Part shown: positions 7,383 through 14,722 of the stretch, piece after piece
Layout: every line of letters starts with the position of its first letter
How positions within the stretch are numbered: position 1 is the first letter of the stretch
From: Anaerolineae bacterium
GTDB taxonomy: Bacteria > Chloroflexota > Anaerolineae > JAFGEY01
NCBI GenBank assembly: GCA_016929775.1
Contig: JAFGIE010000050.1
Coordinates: 1 to 22,128 of the forward strand
Direction: 5' to 3'
Length of the DNA: 22,128 nt
Translations under genes and position numbers: made by a program
The notes under the pieces: generated by a model
The model's input: the letters and a program-made list of their open reading frames with translations, nothing else
What the model was told of the DNA's origin: nothing
Database searches by the model: none

Positions 7383-8315
7383 ATGGCGGACGCGTTCGCA
7401 CCAAGCTACCTGGCAGTCCTGGAGAGCGGGGAGCTAGACCGCCGCGTCGAGGCGGCGTACAGCCGGCTTGGCGCTTGCGATATCTGCCCGCGCGCCTGCG
7501 GCGTGGACCGCCTCCGGGGCGAGGTAGGGATGTGCCGCACCGGCGTGGAGGCTGTCGTCGCCAGCGCCGGGCCACACTATGGCGAGGAAGCGCCCCTGGT
7601 AGGGCGAGGGGGGTCAGGCACGATCTTTTTCGCGTGGTGCAGCCTGCGCTGCCAATACTGCCAGAACCACGCGATCAGCCAGGGCGGCGAGGGCTACCCG
7701 GTCCCGCCTGACGCGCTGGCAGAGATGATGCTTGCGCTGCAGCGCCGCGGGTGCCACAACATCAACTTTGTCACCCCGTCGCACGCCGTGCCCCAGATCC
7801 TGGCGGCGACCCGGATCGCGGCACACAAGGGACTGCGCATTCCGCTGGTCTACAACACCGGCGGCTATGACAGCCTGGAGACGCTGGCGCTGCTCGACGG
7901 CGTGTTCGACATCTACATGCCAGACTGCAAGTACGCCGACGCGGCGATCGCCAGCCGGTACTCGCAGGTCAGCGCCTATCCAGAGATCAACCAGGCTGCC
8001 GTCCGCGAGATGCACCGCCAGGTCGGCGACCTGAGGTGTGACGAGCGCGGGATCGCCGTGCGCGGGCTGCTGGTGCGCCACCTGGTGCTGCCCGCCGGGC
8101 TGGCAGGCACAGCCCAAGTCGTGCGCTTCCTGGCAGCGTTGTCGCCCGACACCTACCTCAACGTCATGGCCCAGTATCGGCCCTGCTACCGCGCCTATGA
8201 CCTGCCGCCGCTGGACCGCCCGATCACGCGCGCCGAATACGCAGAGGCAGTGCAACTGGCGCTCGACGCAGGGCTTCATCGCCTGGACCAACGGCACGCC
8301 CGGATCGCGTTCTAG
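7383..8315 (+). CDS. Radical SAM protein of the COG1313 / PflA-related group
   Basis: A 310-residue enzyme. The radical-SAM [4Fe-4S] motif is C86-x3-C90-x2-C93 within WCSLRCQYCQNH. An N-terminal cysteine group, C32DIC35PRAC39G plus C51, may bind a second cluster, as is typical of the uncharacterised COG1313 proteins annotated as putative pyruvate-formate-lyase activating enzymes. Later segments such as HNINFVTPSH, VYNTGGYDS, DIYMPDCKY and NVMAQYRP match that group. No glycyl-radical enzyme is nearby, so the activase name is unsupported here; the real substrate is unknown. The ATG at 7383 has AGAGG at 7365-7369. It is last in the plus-strand run, 66 bases after the duplicated-domain gene, and converges with the GH5 gene. 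Confidence 0.88.
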   Translation: MADAFAPSYLAVLESGELDRRVEAAYSRLGACDICPRACGVDRLRGEVGMCRTGVEAVVASAGPHYGEEAPLVGRGGSGTIFFAWCSLRCQYCQNHAISQGGEGYPVPPDALAEMMLALQRRGCHNINFVTPSHAVPQILAATRIAAHKGLRIPLVYNTGGYDSLETLALLDGVFDIYMPDCKYADAAIASRYSQVSAYPEINQAAVREMHRQVGDLRCDERGIAVRGLLVRHLVLPAGLAGTAQVVRFLAALSPDTYLNVMAQYRPCYRAYDLPPLDRPITRAEYAEAVQLALDAGLHRLDQRHARIAF

Positions 8316-8342
8316 CGAGGAGGCAGGTCGGGCCTGGCGTGC

Positions 8343-8356
8343 CGCCCTGACGGGCG
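8343..8356. terminator. Small hairpin between convergent genes
   Basis: CGCCC (8343-8347) pairs with GGGCG (8352-8356) around a TGAC loop. It lies directly beside the GH5 stop codon, in the 41-base gap between convergent genes. It could act in either direction. No U-tract is seen. Confidence 0.35.
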
Positions 8357-9586
8357 CTAGTCCGGTGGGATGAGCGCCGCGAGCAGCTCTTCGCGCCAAC
8401 GGCTCGCATCGCGATCGTAGACGCCGAATCCCGCGCCGAACTCCCAGTAGGCCCACGCATAGCCGCGCTCCTCGGCTTCCTGCCGCACGGTCGTCGTCCA
8501 GTTGACGCGCGACTGCAGATCCGCCTTGCCGTAGGCGCCGAACTCGCCCATCCACAGCACGCAGTCGAGCTGCTCACCCCAGCGAGCGACCCAATCGAGG
8601 TCGCGCTCGATCGCCCGAGGACCCGCTGGGTTGCTCCGGCTCGGCAGTTCGTTGTACTGCTGGTACCACTGCTTGAGCCAGGCGACCTCGAGCGAAGCGG
8701 GCTCGGGCGTCAACATGACGTCTGGCGGTCCGGGCCACTGCACGCCCAGGCTGAGCGGATCGCTCGCCCACTCTGCCCCCTGGTGCGTAAAGGGAAAGGG
8801 CTCGTAGTAGTGAAAGGAGCAGACATAGTTCGTCTCTCCGGCGGGGATCTCGAGCTGCCGCAGCCCGTCGATGCCGCCCCACTCGGCGCCGCCGACGACG
8901 ATCGTGTGTACCTTGTCCAACGCCCGGATCGCGGCGACCGTTTCCGCCAGCAGGCGATTCCAGCGCACCGGGGTCAGCTGGTCGTGGGGCTCGTTGAGCG
9001 GTTCGTAGTACAAGCCACTGGGCCGGTCGCGGTAGCGGAGCACGATCTGGCGCCATATGGCGATGAACCGCTCCTCGTGCTCGGCGGGCGACGCGAACAG
9101 CTCGTCATAGTGGTGCATGTTGATCACGACGTTCAGCTCGCGCGCCAGCGCTTGGTCGATCACCCACGCGACCCGCTCCAGGAATGCCTCGTCGATCGCG
9201 TAGGGTGGCTCTGCGGCAGCATGGGCCGACCAGCGGATGGGCACGCGCACGGTATCAAAGCCGGCTTGGGCAATCAGGCCAAAGTAGGCTTCCTCCAGCA
9301 CCACGCCCCACTCTCCTTCGGCAGGCGCCTCGAGGGCGTTGCCCAGGTTCACCCCTCGCCCCAGGCGCCTTCCCTGCGCAAAGCGGTCGAGCGGCTCGGC
9401 GGGAGGGGTCACGGTGTCTTGCGGGGTTGGGGTCAGAGTGGGCGTCGGAGAAAGGGTCGCCGTCGGCATGGCGGTCGCCGCCGACACGCGAGTCGGCGCC
9501 GGCGATGTCGGTGTGACCTCGCCTGTCGCCGCTGGCGCGCAGCCCGCCAGGACCAGGGCCACAAGTACGTACCACGACCATTTCAT
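8357..9586 (-). CDS. Secreted lipoprotein glycoside hydrolase, family 5 (endoglucanase-like)
   Basis: Predicted to cleave beta-1,4-linked polysaccharide at the cell surface. The 409-residue protein starts with a lipoprotein signal ending in LVLAGC (lipidated Cys16). A Thr/Pro-rich linker of about 50 residues follows (e.g. TLSPTPTLTPTPQ), then the GH5 barrel from about residue 67 (RLGRGVNLGNAL). The catalytic acid/base is E199 in LNEPHD and the nucleophile is E348 in WMGEFGAYG; HYYEPFPF and YWEFGAGFG are also typical. ATG 9586 is chosen because AAGGAGAGG precedes it and the lipobox then sits correctly; the frame extends 23 codons further without such support. It lies 74 bases after the patatin gene with a hairpin between. 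The exact substrate (cellulose, mannan, xyloglucan) cannot be read. Confidence 0.9.
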   Translation of the reverse strand: MKWSWYVLVALVLAGCAPAATGEVTPTSPAPTRVSAATAMPTATLSPTPTLTPTPQDTVTPPAEPLDRFAQGRRLGRGVNLGNALEAPAEGEWGVVLEEAYFGLIAQAGFDTVRVPIRWSAHAAAEPPYAIDEAFLERVAWVIDQALARELNVVINMHHYDELFASPAEHEERFIAIWRQIVLRYRDRPSGLYYEPLNEPHDQLTPVRWNRLLAETVAAIRALDKVHTIVVGGAEWGGIDGLRQLEIPAGETNYVCSFHYYEPFPFTHQGAEWASDPLSLGVQWPGPPDVMLTPEPASLEVAWLKQWYQQYNELPSRSNPAGPRAIERDLDWVARWGEQLDCVLWMGEFGAYGKADLQSRVNWTTTVRQEAEERGYAWAYWEFGAGFGVYDRDASRWREELLAALIPPD

Positions 9587-9626
9587 CGCAGCCTCTCCTT
9601 CCAGGGCGTGGCGTAAGACACACATA

Positions 9627-9649
9627 TCCGAGCTCCTGGAGAGCTCGGA
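9627..9649 (-). terminator. Stem-loop between the patatin and GH5 genes
   Basis: A perfect 9-bp inverted repeat (9627-9635 with 9641-9649) around a 5-base loop, beginning 12 bases after the patatin stop. It may terminate or attenuate transcription into the GH5 gene. No long U-tract follows. Confidence 0.5.
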
Positions 9650-9660
9650 AGCCAAAGGGC

Positions 9661-10872
9661 CTACCAGCTCAGGATCCGGCTCGCGATCCGGTTGGCGTGA
9701 CGTGCGACCGACAGCCCACCTGGCGCGCCAGCCAACGGGCCGAACGCGGCGTCGGCGCTCGGCGCGGGCGCCTCCAGGAAGGCGCGCATCTCATCGTACC
9801 CCGCTTGGACCAGGACATCGCGGCGCGTGGACGTCATGCTAAACTCGGTCGTCCCGTAGCCGTGCGCAGGCAGGCGGACCACCTTGCCTTCCAGGGCCTC
9901 GATCACCATCTTGTCGTGCGCACCCGTCAGCGTGTTCACCAGGCGACCGATGCGCTGGGCGATCTGGAGCTGGCTGAGGCTCAGCCCGCCTGCATCCCCC
10001 GCCCCCTGGGCCGATGCGCCCGGCACGGGCTTGCCCTCGTCGATCAGAAGCCCCAGCACGTCACTCCCCCGCTTCTCGCCCATCATCTCGACGATGAACG
10101 CGTCGGTCGAGACAAAGAGCTCGATCGGAAAGTTGGAGAGCAGCCCTCCATCGACGATCTTGTGCCCGGTCAGGTCCTTGCCCAGGTAGGTCCCCCACTC
10201 GGACCGCCACTCGACCTCGGGCCACAGCATGGGGATGCTCATCGACATGCGCACCGCCCACACCAGCGGCAGAGCCGGCGCCGTTTTGTGGTTCAGGACC
10301 AACATCCGCCCGCCGCTGGTATCCGAAGCGACCAGGGACAGGTCGCGGTCGGTCGCATCGTGGAATGCGCCCAGCGTCATGTCCGCAAAGTCCCGCCCTC
10401 GGCCCCGGAACGTCCCCTCGTTCAGCTTGCGCTGCATCCAGACCACGAACTTGTGCGCCGAGAACCAGCCGCCCCGTTCGATCAGCGAGAAGAGGTTGCG
10501 GAATGCGCTCGCCGTCAGCAGTGCCCGGGTTAGGGCGTCGTCGATGCCGTCCTCGACGAACTGGGGAATAGCGGGGATGTCAATGTTGCGCAGCAAGGTC
10601 CGCGTGGCGCCCGCCTCGATCTCTTGTGCGCTAAAGGCGGGCGGCTCGCCCATAAAGCCGGCAAACACAGGCGCCCCGTCCTCCTCTTCGCTGAGCGCCG
10701 CCTTCATCTCGTCCGTCGTGTACCCAGCTGCCAGGAGCGCAGCCGTGATCGCCCCAGCGGACGTACCGAGCAGGCGGTCGTAGGTGTGGTCCTTTTCCCC
10801 AAAGGCCTGCATGGCGCCGACAAAGACCATGCCCTTTGCCCCACCCCCCTCGAAAACCAGATCGTAGTTCAT
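9661..10872 (-). CDS. Patatin-like phospholipase family protein
   Basis: A predicted serine lipid acyl hydrolase with a Ser-Asp dyad. The 403-residue protein opens with the oxyanion loop GGGAKG (residues 9-14), then the nucleophile elbow G36-T-S38-A-G40 and the catalytic aspartate D241 in VDGGLLSNFP. The middle region, with GGWFSAHKF and a long helical insert, resembles bacterial patatins of this size. No signal peptide is visible, so it is probably cytosolic or peripheral. ATG 10872 is preceded by AAAGGAG, ideally spaced. The downstream GH5 gene is separated by a hairpin, so the two are not clearly co-regulated. The lipid substrate is unknown. Confidence 0.9.
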   Translation of the reverse strand: MNYDLVFEGGGAKGMVFVGAMQAFGEKDHTYDRLLGTSAGAITAALLAAGYTTDEMKAALSEEEDGAPVFAGFMGEPPAFSAQEIEAGATRTLLRNIDIPAIPQFVEDGIDDALTRALLTASAFRNLFSLIERGGWFSAHKFVVWMQRKLNEGTFRGRGRDFADMTLGAFHDATDRDLSLVASDTSGGRMLVLNHKTAPALPLVWAVRMSMSIPMLWPEVEWRSEWGTYLGKDLTGHKIVDGGLLSNFPIELFVSTDAFIVEMMGEKRGSDVLGLLIDEGKPVPGASAQGAGDAGGLSLSQLQIAQRIGRLVNTLTGAHDKMVIEALEGKVVRLPAHGYGTTEFSMTSTRRDVLVQAGYDEMRAFLEAPAPSADAAFGPLAGAPGGLSVARHANRIASRILSW

Positions 10873-10908
10873 TTCGCTCTCCTTTCAGCCAGGTGCCCAA
10901 GCGCGGCG

Positions 10909-10926
10909 CGGCGTTGGCATACGCCG
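10909..10926. terminator. Hairpin upstream of the patatin gene
   Basis: CGGCGT (10909-10914) pairs with ACGCCG (10921-10926) across a 6-base loop, in the 97-base gap between the small membrane protein gene and patatin. It is a weak terminator candidate. I found no convincing patatin promoter in this gap. Confidence 0.3.
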
Positions 10927-10969
10927 ACCGCACCCTCACACAGCCGTACACGCGCCACCAAGTGGGCGT

Positions 10970-11317
10970 CTACCAGACGAGGCCGATGCTGATCAGGGCA
11001 AGGAGTAGGATCGCGGCGAACATGCCGACCATGGGCCACTCACGGCACTGGGCAAAGTAGCCGGGGCTGACGACGCTCGTGTACAGCAGCATGCCCATCG
11101 CGACCAGGTAGGCCTGGCGCGCCCACGGCGCGCCGGCAAGGGCAGCCCATCCGCCAGCGATCAGGGCGATCGCGGTAAGGCCCTCTGCAGCGAGATGAAA
11201 GCCGATGCGGAACGGCTCGGTTACCAGTTCGGGGACACGTCGGCTGTAGAGCGAGGCGCTCCACTGCCCGATCATCCCGACGCCCACCACGATCGCATAT
11301 ATCGCGGCAAAGGTCAT
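10970..11317 (-). CDS. Small four-helix membrane protein of unknown function
   Basis: A 115-residue protein with four predicted transmembrane segments: about residues 3-19 (AAIYAIVVGVGMIG), 38-58 (LTAIALIAGGWAALAG), 66-85 (YLVAMGMLLYTSVVS) and 93-115 (MVGMFAAILLLALISIGLVW). I do not recognise the family; the size and four-helix layout recall DoxX-like or small DUF membrane proteins, without a diagnostic motif. ATG 11317 is chosen because AGGGGGAG precedes it and the first helix starts at once. The frame stays open to an ATG at 11590, which would add 91 poorly conserved-looking residues across a likely promoter. Patatin follows 97 bases downstream. Confidence 0.65.
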   Translation of the reverse strand: MTFAAIYAIVVGVGMIGQWSASLYSRRVPELVTEPFRIGFHLAAEGLTAIALIAGGWAALAGAPWARQAYLVAMGMLLYTSVVSPGYFAQCREWPMVGMFAAILLLALISIGLVW

Positions 11318-11412
11318 TGCTCCCCCTGTGGCGTCGAGCCGTATGACAGCGGCGGATCGCGCCGCTCGCACGGCAGGCATGCCCGAACGCGACGCTTCGA
11401 TGTACTGCACAC

Positions 11413-11441
11413 AGTGTAACACATTGGCGACAGAACCGCAA
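11413..11441 (-). promoter_or_regulatory. Probable promoter of the small membrane protein gene
   Basis: On the minus strand: TTGCGG (11441-11436), a 17-base spacer, then TACACT (11418-11413) preceded by TGT, an extended -10. Transcription would begin near 11406, leaving a leader of about 90 bases before ATG 11317. Confidence 0.5.
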
Positions 11442-11576
11442 TCCCCTACGTCCCCAGCCCGGCTCCGTAGCGCCCTGTAGACATACTCCGCCATGCCGTC
11501 CCGGTTGGCCTCCGGCTCGTCGTTCTCGACGCCAAACAGGGCCTCGCGGAGGGCAAAGGTGCCGCAGTAGAACCGC

Positions 11577-11611
11577 ACGCGGTCGAGCATCCCCTGTTGC
11601 GTCGACCGCGT
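11577..11611. repeat. 10-bp perfect inverted repeat with 15-base spacer
   Basis: ACGCGGTCGA (11577-11586) and TCGACCGCGT (11602-11611) are exact reverse complements. The element lies 54 bases beyond the nucleotidyltransferase stop. It could be a long-loop terminator for the minus-strand operon or a binding site for a dimeric regulator; the large spacer slightly favours the latter. Confidence 0.5.
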
Positions 11612-11665
11612 CGCTCTCTATGTTGTGCCTCGCTGCCACCGCGCCGATGCGTGACAATGTCCCGA

Positions 11666-12451
11666 TCACGCTCCCTCCGCCAGCACGAGGCGGATCAGAT
11701 CGAGCGCCTCGCGCAAGGGCACCGCGGGCGCGCCGTGCCGCCAGGCCGTAGCGCACGCGATCGTCCCCGCCCACGCCGCACCCAGCTCCTGCTGCGCCCA
11801 CCGGGCAGCGACGTCCTTGGCGGCGACCCTACCGTGGCGCATCGTATACAGGACGCGGCACATGGTCAGCACGGCGTATGCCGTGTACTCGGGATCGCGG
11901 ATCCGGGTGTGATCCTCCAGCTGCGGCGCCCACCACTCGCGCATGGTCGCGCCCGCCGCCGCACGCAGCGCATCCGCCCGCACCGGGTCGATCAGGGCGT
12001 GCGGGTCAGGCCCGATCAGGGCGATCCCGTGCTCCCGGATCACGTGGCGCTGGATCACCCAGTCGGCGCCGTGGTGGTCAACGCCGAACGTGCCATCCAC
12101 GCGCAGCGCCGGATGGTGCGTGTGCGCCGGGTCGTAGCGACGGATCTCGCGCTGCGAGAGATAAGAGCCTTCCAGCCTGCTCACCCATGGCAGACCGGTG
12201 GCGCGGACGCGCCGGTGCATGGCTGCTAGCCCCGGCAGGGCACCAGGCGGTAGCTCGCTATGGGTGACCACGACGAAATCGACGTCGCTCCTGTAGGGGC
12301 GGAAATCGCCCAACGCCAGCGAGCCGTGCAGCACGACGCCTAGCAGCTCCCGGTGCAGCGCCATGCGCACGCTCGAGAGAAGCACGCCCAGCGCTGCGTT
12401 GACCCCAGGGTGGCGCGTCGGCTGTGCGTGGCGCGTGGGAACGCCTGCCAC
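11666..12451 (-). CDS. AadA-like nucleotidyltransferase (minimal NTase fold plus DUF4111-like C-terminus)
   Basis: A 261-residue protein, the usual length for AadA/ANT(3'')-type adenylyltransferases. The nucleotide-binding motif is H-G43-S44 with metal-binding D56 and D58 (GSLALGDFRPYRSDVDF). The C-terminal half has the helical pattern of DUF4111: EYTAYAVLTMCRVLYTMRHG, then AKDVAARWAQQELG. Such proteins transfer AMP to a hydroxyl; aminoglycoside resistance is known for some, but many chromosomal relatives have no known substrate, so no resistance is claimed. GTG 12451 is chosen because AAGGAGGAGG sits just before it and the start lies 14 bases after the MFS stop; the longer frame would run inside the MFS gene. 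It is last in the ydjC-led operon and is a paralogue of the gene at 15807. Confidence 0.85.
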   Translation of the reverse strand: MAGVPTRHAQPTRHPGVNAALGVLLSSVRMALHRELLGVVLHGSLALGDFRPYRSDVDFVVVTHSELPPGALPGLAAMHRRVRATGLPWVSRLEGSYLSQREIRRYDPAHTHHPALRVDGTFGVDHHGADWVIQRHVIREHGIALIGPDPHALIDPVRADALRAAAGATMREWWAPQLEDHTRIRDPEYTAYAVLTMCRVLYTMRHGRVAAKDVAARWAQQELGAAWAGTIACATAWRHGAPAVPLREALDLIRLVLAEGA

Positions 12452-12465
12452 CCCTCCTCCTTCGC

Positions 12466-13692
12466 TCACGGCACGCGAAAGCGCAGCCACACGACCAGGG
12501 CGCCGAGGGCGACCAACGCAGCGCCCACCGCAAAAGTGACGGGATACCCCTGCCGCACTGCCAGGACTCCGCCCACGCTGGACATGGTTGCGATCCCGAT
12601 CCCGCTGGCGAGGTTGGTGACCCCTGCCGCCATCGAGCGCCACGCCGGGTCAATGTACTCCTGCGTGAGCAGCATCCACACCGCGCGCGCCACGGACGCC
12701 GCCACGTTCATGCCCACGAACGCTGCTGCGGCAGCCATCCACTGCCCGCTCGCAGCCAGCGCCGCGATGCACCCCGCCACGCTCAACGTCGCGACGACGA
12801 TCGTAGAAACGCGCCCCCAGCGCTCGACGAGCGGCGGCACGAGCAGCGGCGCCGGGATGGTCAACAGGTTTGCCAGGGCGATCGTAGCGCCGATCTGCGG
12901 CGTAGGGATCCGCCACACGCTGTCCAGGTAGACGTTGAAAAAAGTGCGCGTCACGTACTCGCCCGCCACGCGAAGGAGCGAGACGAGGGCCATAGCGCCC
13001 AACAGCGCATAGGGCGCTGCGCCACGCCCCGGGGCAGGCCCCACGGCAGCTCGTCCTCCGCGGGGTTCGGGCAGCGTCCACAGCGCCCAGATCACGGGCA
13101 CGTAGACCAGCATGCCCACCACCAGCGCATAGCCGTAGGGGCGAGGCTGGTCCAGCGACGTCCCCATCACCGAGGCGAACAGCCCGGGCAGCAACCCACC
13201 CAGCGAGGCGCCCAGGAACGCGCCCAATGGGTGCACGGCAAAGGTCAGCGCGAAGGCGTGCGGGCGCTCCTCCGGCGTGGTCGCCCCCGTCAGATAGGGC
13301 ATGTTGCTCACCCCGATCAGCGCCATGCCGCTCGTGCCAAAGAAGCGCGTGGTCAGGACCCAAGGCTGGCGCCAGGGGGCGGGCAGCAGGTCTGCCAGCG
13401 AGAGGGCAATCATGCACCCGCTCCACAGGAACGCGCCGGCGATCATGGCCCGGCGCCCGCCGAGCCGTCGCACGAACGCCACCCCCGGGACCGATATCAG
13501 AGCATAGCCCAGGGTCCCGACAGCGGCGGATGTGCCGACGAAGGCCAACCCGCAGCCCATGCGCACCAGGTACAGGTTGAGGATCGCGTCCAGGAGGCCA
13601 TACCACGTGAACCCCAGGGCTGCATACCCAATCAGGACGATCCACGCCTCACGACGGATCAAGCGCACCCGGCGCCAGTAATCGCTCAGCAC
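12466..13692 (-). CDS. MFS transporter
   Basis: A 408-residue integral membrane protein with about 11-12 hydrophobic helices and a motif-A-like loop (RRLGGRR) between helices 2 and 3. A central cytoplasmic loop rich in Gly, Arg and Pro (about residues 215-240) divides the two halves. Other MFS-like features are NMPYLTGATTPEERPHAFAL and AFLGASLGGLLPG. Direction and substrate cannot be read from sequence. The GTG start at 13692 is supported by GGAGG seven bases upstream. It sits between the ketopantoate-reductase-like gene (58-base gap) and the AadA-like gene (14-base gap), so all are probably co-transcribed. A link between the exporter and the nucleotidyltransferase product is possible but unproven. 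Confidence 0.88.
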   Translation of the reverse strand: MLSDYWRRVRLIRREAWIVLIGYAALGFTWYGLLDAILNLYLVRMGCGLAFVGTSAAVGTLGYALISVPGVAFVRRLGGRRAMIAGAFLWSGCMIALSLADLLPAPWRQPWVLTTRFFGTSGMALIGVSNMPYLTGATTPEERPHAFALTFAVHPLGAFLGASLGGLLPGLFASVMGTSLDQPRPYGYALVVGMLVYVPVIWALWTLPEPRGGRAAVGPAPGRGAAPYALLGAMALVSLLRVAGEYVTRTFFNVYLDSVWRIPTPQIGATIALANLLTIPAPLLVPPLVERWGRVSTIVVATLSVAGCIAALAASGQWMAAAAAFVGMNVAASVARAVWMLLTQEYIDPAWRSMAAGVTNLASGIGIATMSSVGGVLAVRQGYPVTFAVGAALVALGALVVWLRFRVP

Positions 13693-13750
13693 CCGGCATC
13701 CTCCGGCGTGAGGCAGTCGCCTGCTACCCGCTCCACGCTCACCTCCTCAC

Positions 13751-14665
13751 CTACGCGCGTTCCTCCAACACGTGGATCATCCACAGCACGGCTTGGTTGA
13801 CGGGGGTGGGGATGCCGTGCTTGGCGCCCAGCTCGACCACCTTGCCCGCAAAGACCTCGACCTCGGTCTTGCGCCCGGCTTCGATGTCCTGCAGCATGGA
13901 GGTCTTGCCATCGGGAGAGAGCGTGTTCTGAAAGGCGTACCAGTCGGCGATGTCGTCCTCGCGCAGGTCCACCCCCTCGGCTTGGGCAAGCGCGATCGCC
14001 TCGCGCATCAGGGCTTCCATCAGCGCCTGCGCCTCGGGCGAGGACTGAAACGCGCCGTACGGCGCGCGCATGACAGCAGAGGCCTGGTTCACGCCGACGT
14101 TGACCATGAACTTCCACCACAGCGTGCGGACCATGTCGCGCGGGACCTGGCAAGCGATCCCGGCGCCCTCGAGGAGTCCTACTGCGCGCCGCACCCGTTC
14201 GCTGGGCGGATCGTTCGTCGCCTCACCCAGGTAGATCGTGCCCGCCTTGGTGTAGGTAACCCGATTCCCCTGGCGCACGGCGTCGATGCCCACGGCGACG
14301 GCATACAGCATCGCCTGCATGCCGTACACGGCGCCCAGGATCGCCTCGCTGTCGAGCCCGTTCATCACAGACAGGACGATCGTCCGCTCGCCGACCAAGT
14401 TGTGCAGGTCGTGGACGGCGCCCTGCAAGTGTTGGTGCTTGAGGGCGACGACGATCAGGTCGGCGGACTGCGCGGGCTGGTCGGGATCGAGGACCGGGAT
14501 CGCATAGTGCCTGCCGTTGACCCCGAGTCCCCGTTCGCAGAGACGGTCGTGACGCTCGCCGCGCGCGACGAGGAACGTCGCATAGCCCGGCGCGTCGTAG
14601 AACCGGGCGGCATACGTGGCGCCCAACGCGCCTGCGCCCAAGATGGCAACCCTATGCTCCTGCAA
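13751..14665 (-). CDS. Ketopantoate reductase (2-dehydropantoate 2-reductase) family protein
   Basis: Predicted NADPH-dependent reductase of the PanE/ApbA family, which makes pantoate for coenzyme A. In the 304-residue protein the dinucleotide motif is GAGALG (residues 10-15). Family residues appear in place: K76 in VALKHQH, N102 in MNGLDSE, K185 in WWKFMVNVGVNQ, and the C-terminal segment GRKTEVEVFAG. The start is uncertain. TTG 14665 has GGGAG at good distance and places the Rossmann fold at the N-terminus; GTG 14701 adds 12 residues without a Shine-Dalgarno. It follows the deacetylase gene by 57 bases. No other pantothenate gene is nearby, so it may act on another 2-keto acid, and I give no gene symbol. 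Confidence 0.85.
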   Translation of the reverse strand: MQEHRVAILGAGALGATYAARFYDAPGYATFLVARGERHDRLCERGLGVNGRHYAIPVLDPDQPAQSADLIVVALKHQHLQGAVHDLHNLVGERTIVLSVMNGLDSEAILGAVYGMQAMLYAVAVGIDAVRQGNRVTYTKAGTIYLGEATNDPPSERVRRAVGLLEGAGIACQVPRDMVRTLWWKFMVNVGVNQASAVMRAPYGAFQSSPEAQALMEALMREAIALAQAEGVDLREDDIADWYAFQNTLSPDGKTSMLQDIEAGRKTEVEVFAGKVVELGAKHGIPTPVNQAVLWMIHVLEERA

Positions 14666-14722
14666 GGATGCTCTCCCTTCGCTCGATCGGTCGCAGTACA
14701 CTCACGCACTATGCTTGCGGCC

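Larger units (their letters stand above)
11318..11665. other. 348-base gap: promoter, inverted repeat and a possible gene remnant
   Basis: This gap lies between the nucleotidyltransferase stop and the small membrane protein start. It contains a minus-strand promoter (11413-11441) and an inverted repeat (11577-11611). On the minus strand, 11590 down to about 11455 is open, has very high GC at third codon positions and reads like real protein (FYCGTFALREALFGVE, then NRDGMAEYVYRAL). After that the coding character fades. It may be a decayed gene start or an N-terminal extension of the downstream membrane protein. I assign no function. Confidence 0.4.

Noticed and set aside
7383..8315. Pyruvate formate-lyase activating enzyme as a definite function
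   Set aside because: Common database label for this group, but no formate lyase is present and the extra cysteines differ from true PflA.
11666..12451. Calling the AadA-like protein an aminoglycoside resistance gene
   Set aside because: Only the general NTase and DUF4111-like features are visible; no close resistance homology can be shown by eye.
12452..12643. N-terminal extension of the first nucleotidyltransferase
   Set aside because: It lies almost wholly inside the MFS coding region and is Arg/Gly-rich shadow sequence; GTG 12451 follows a near-perfect ribosome binding site.
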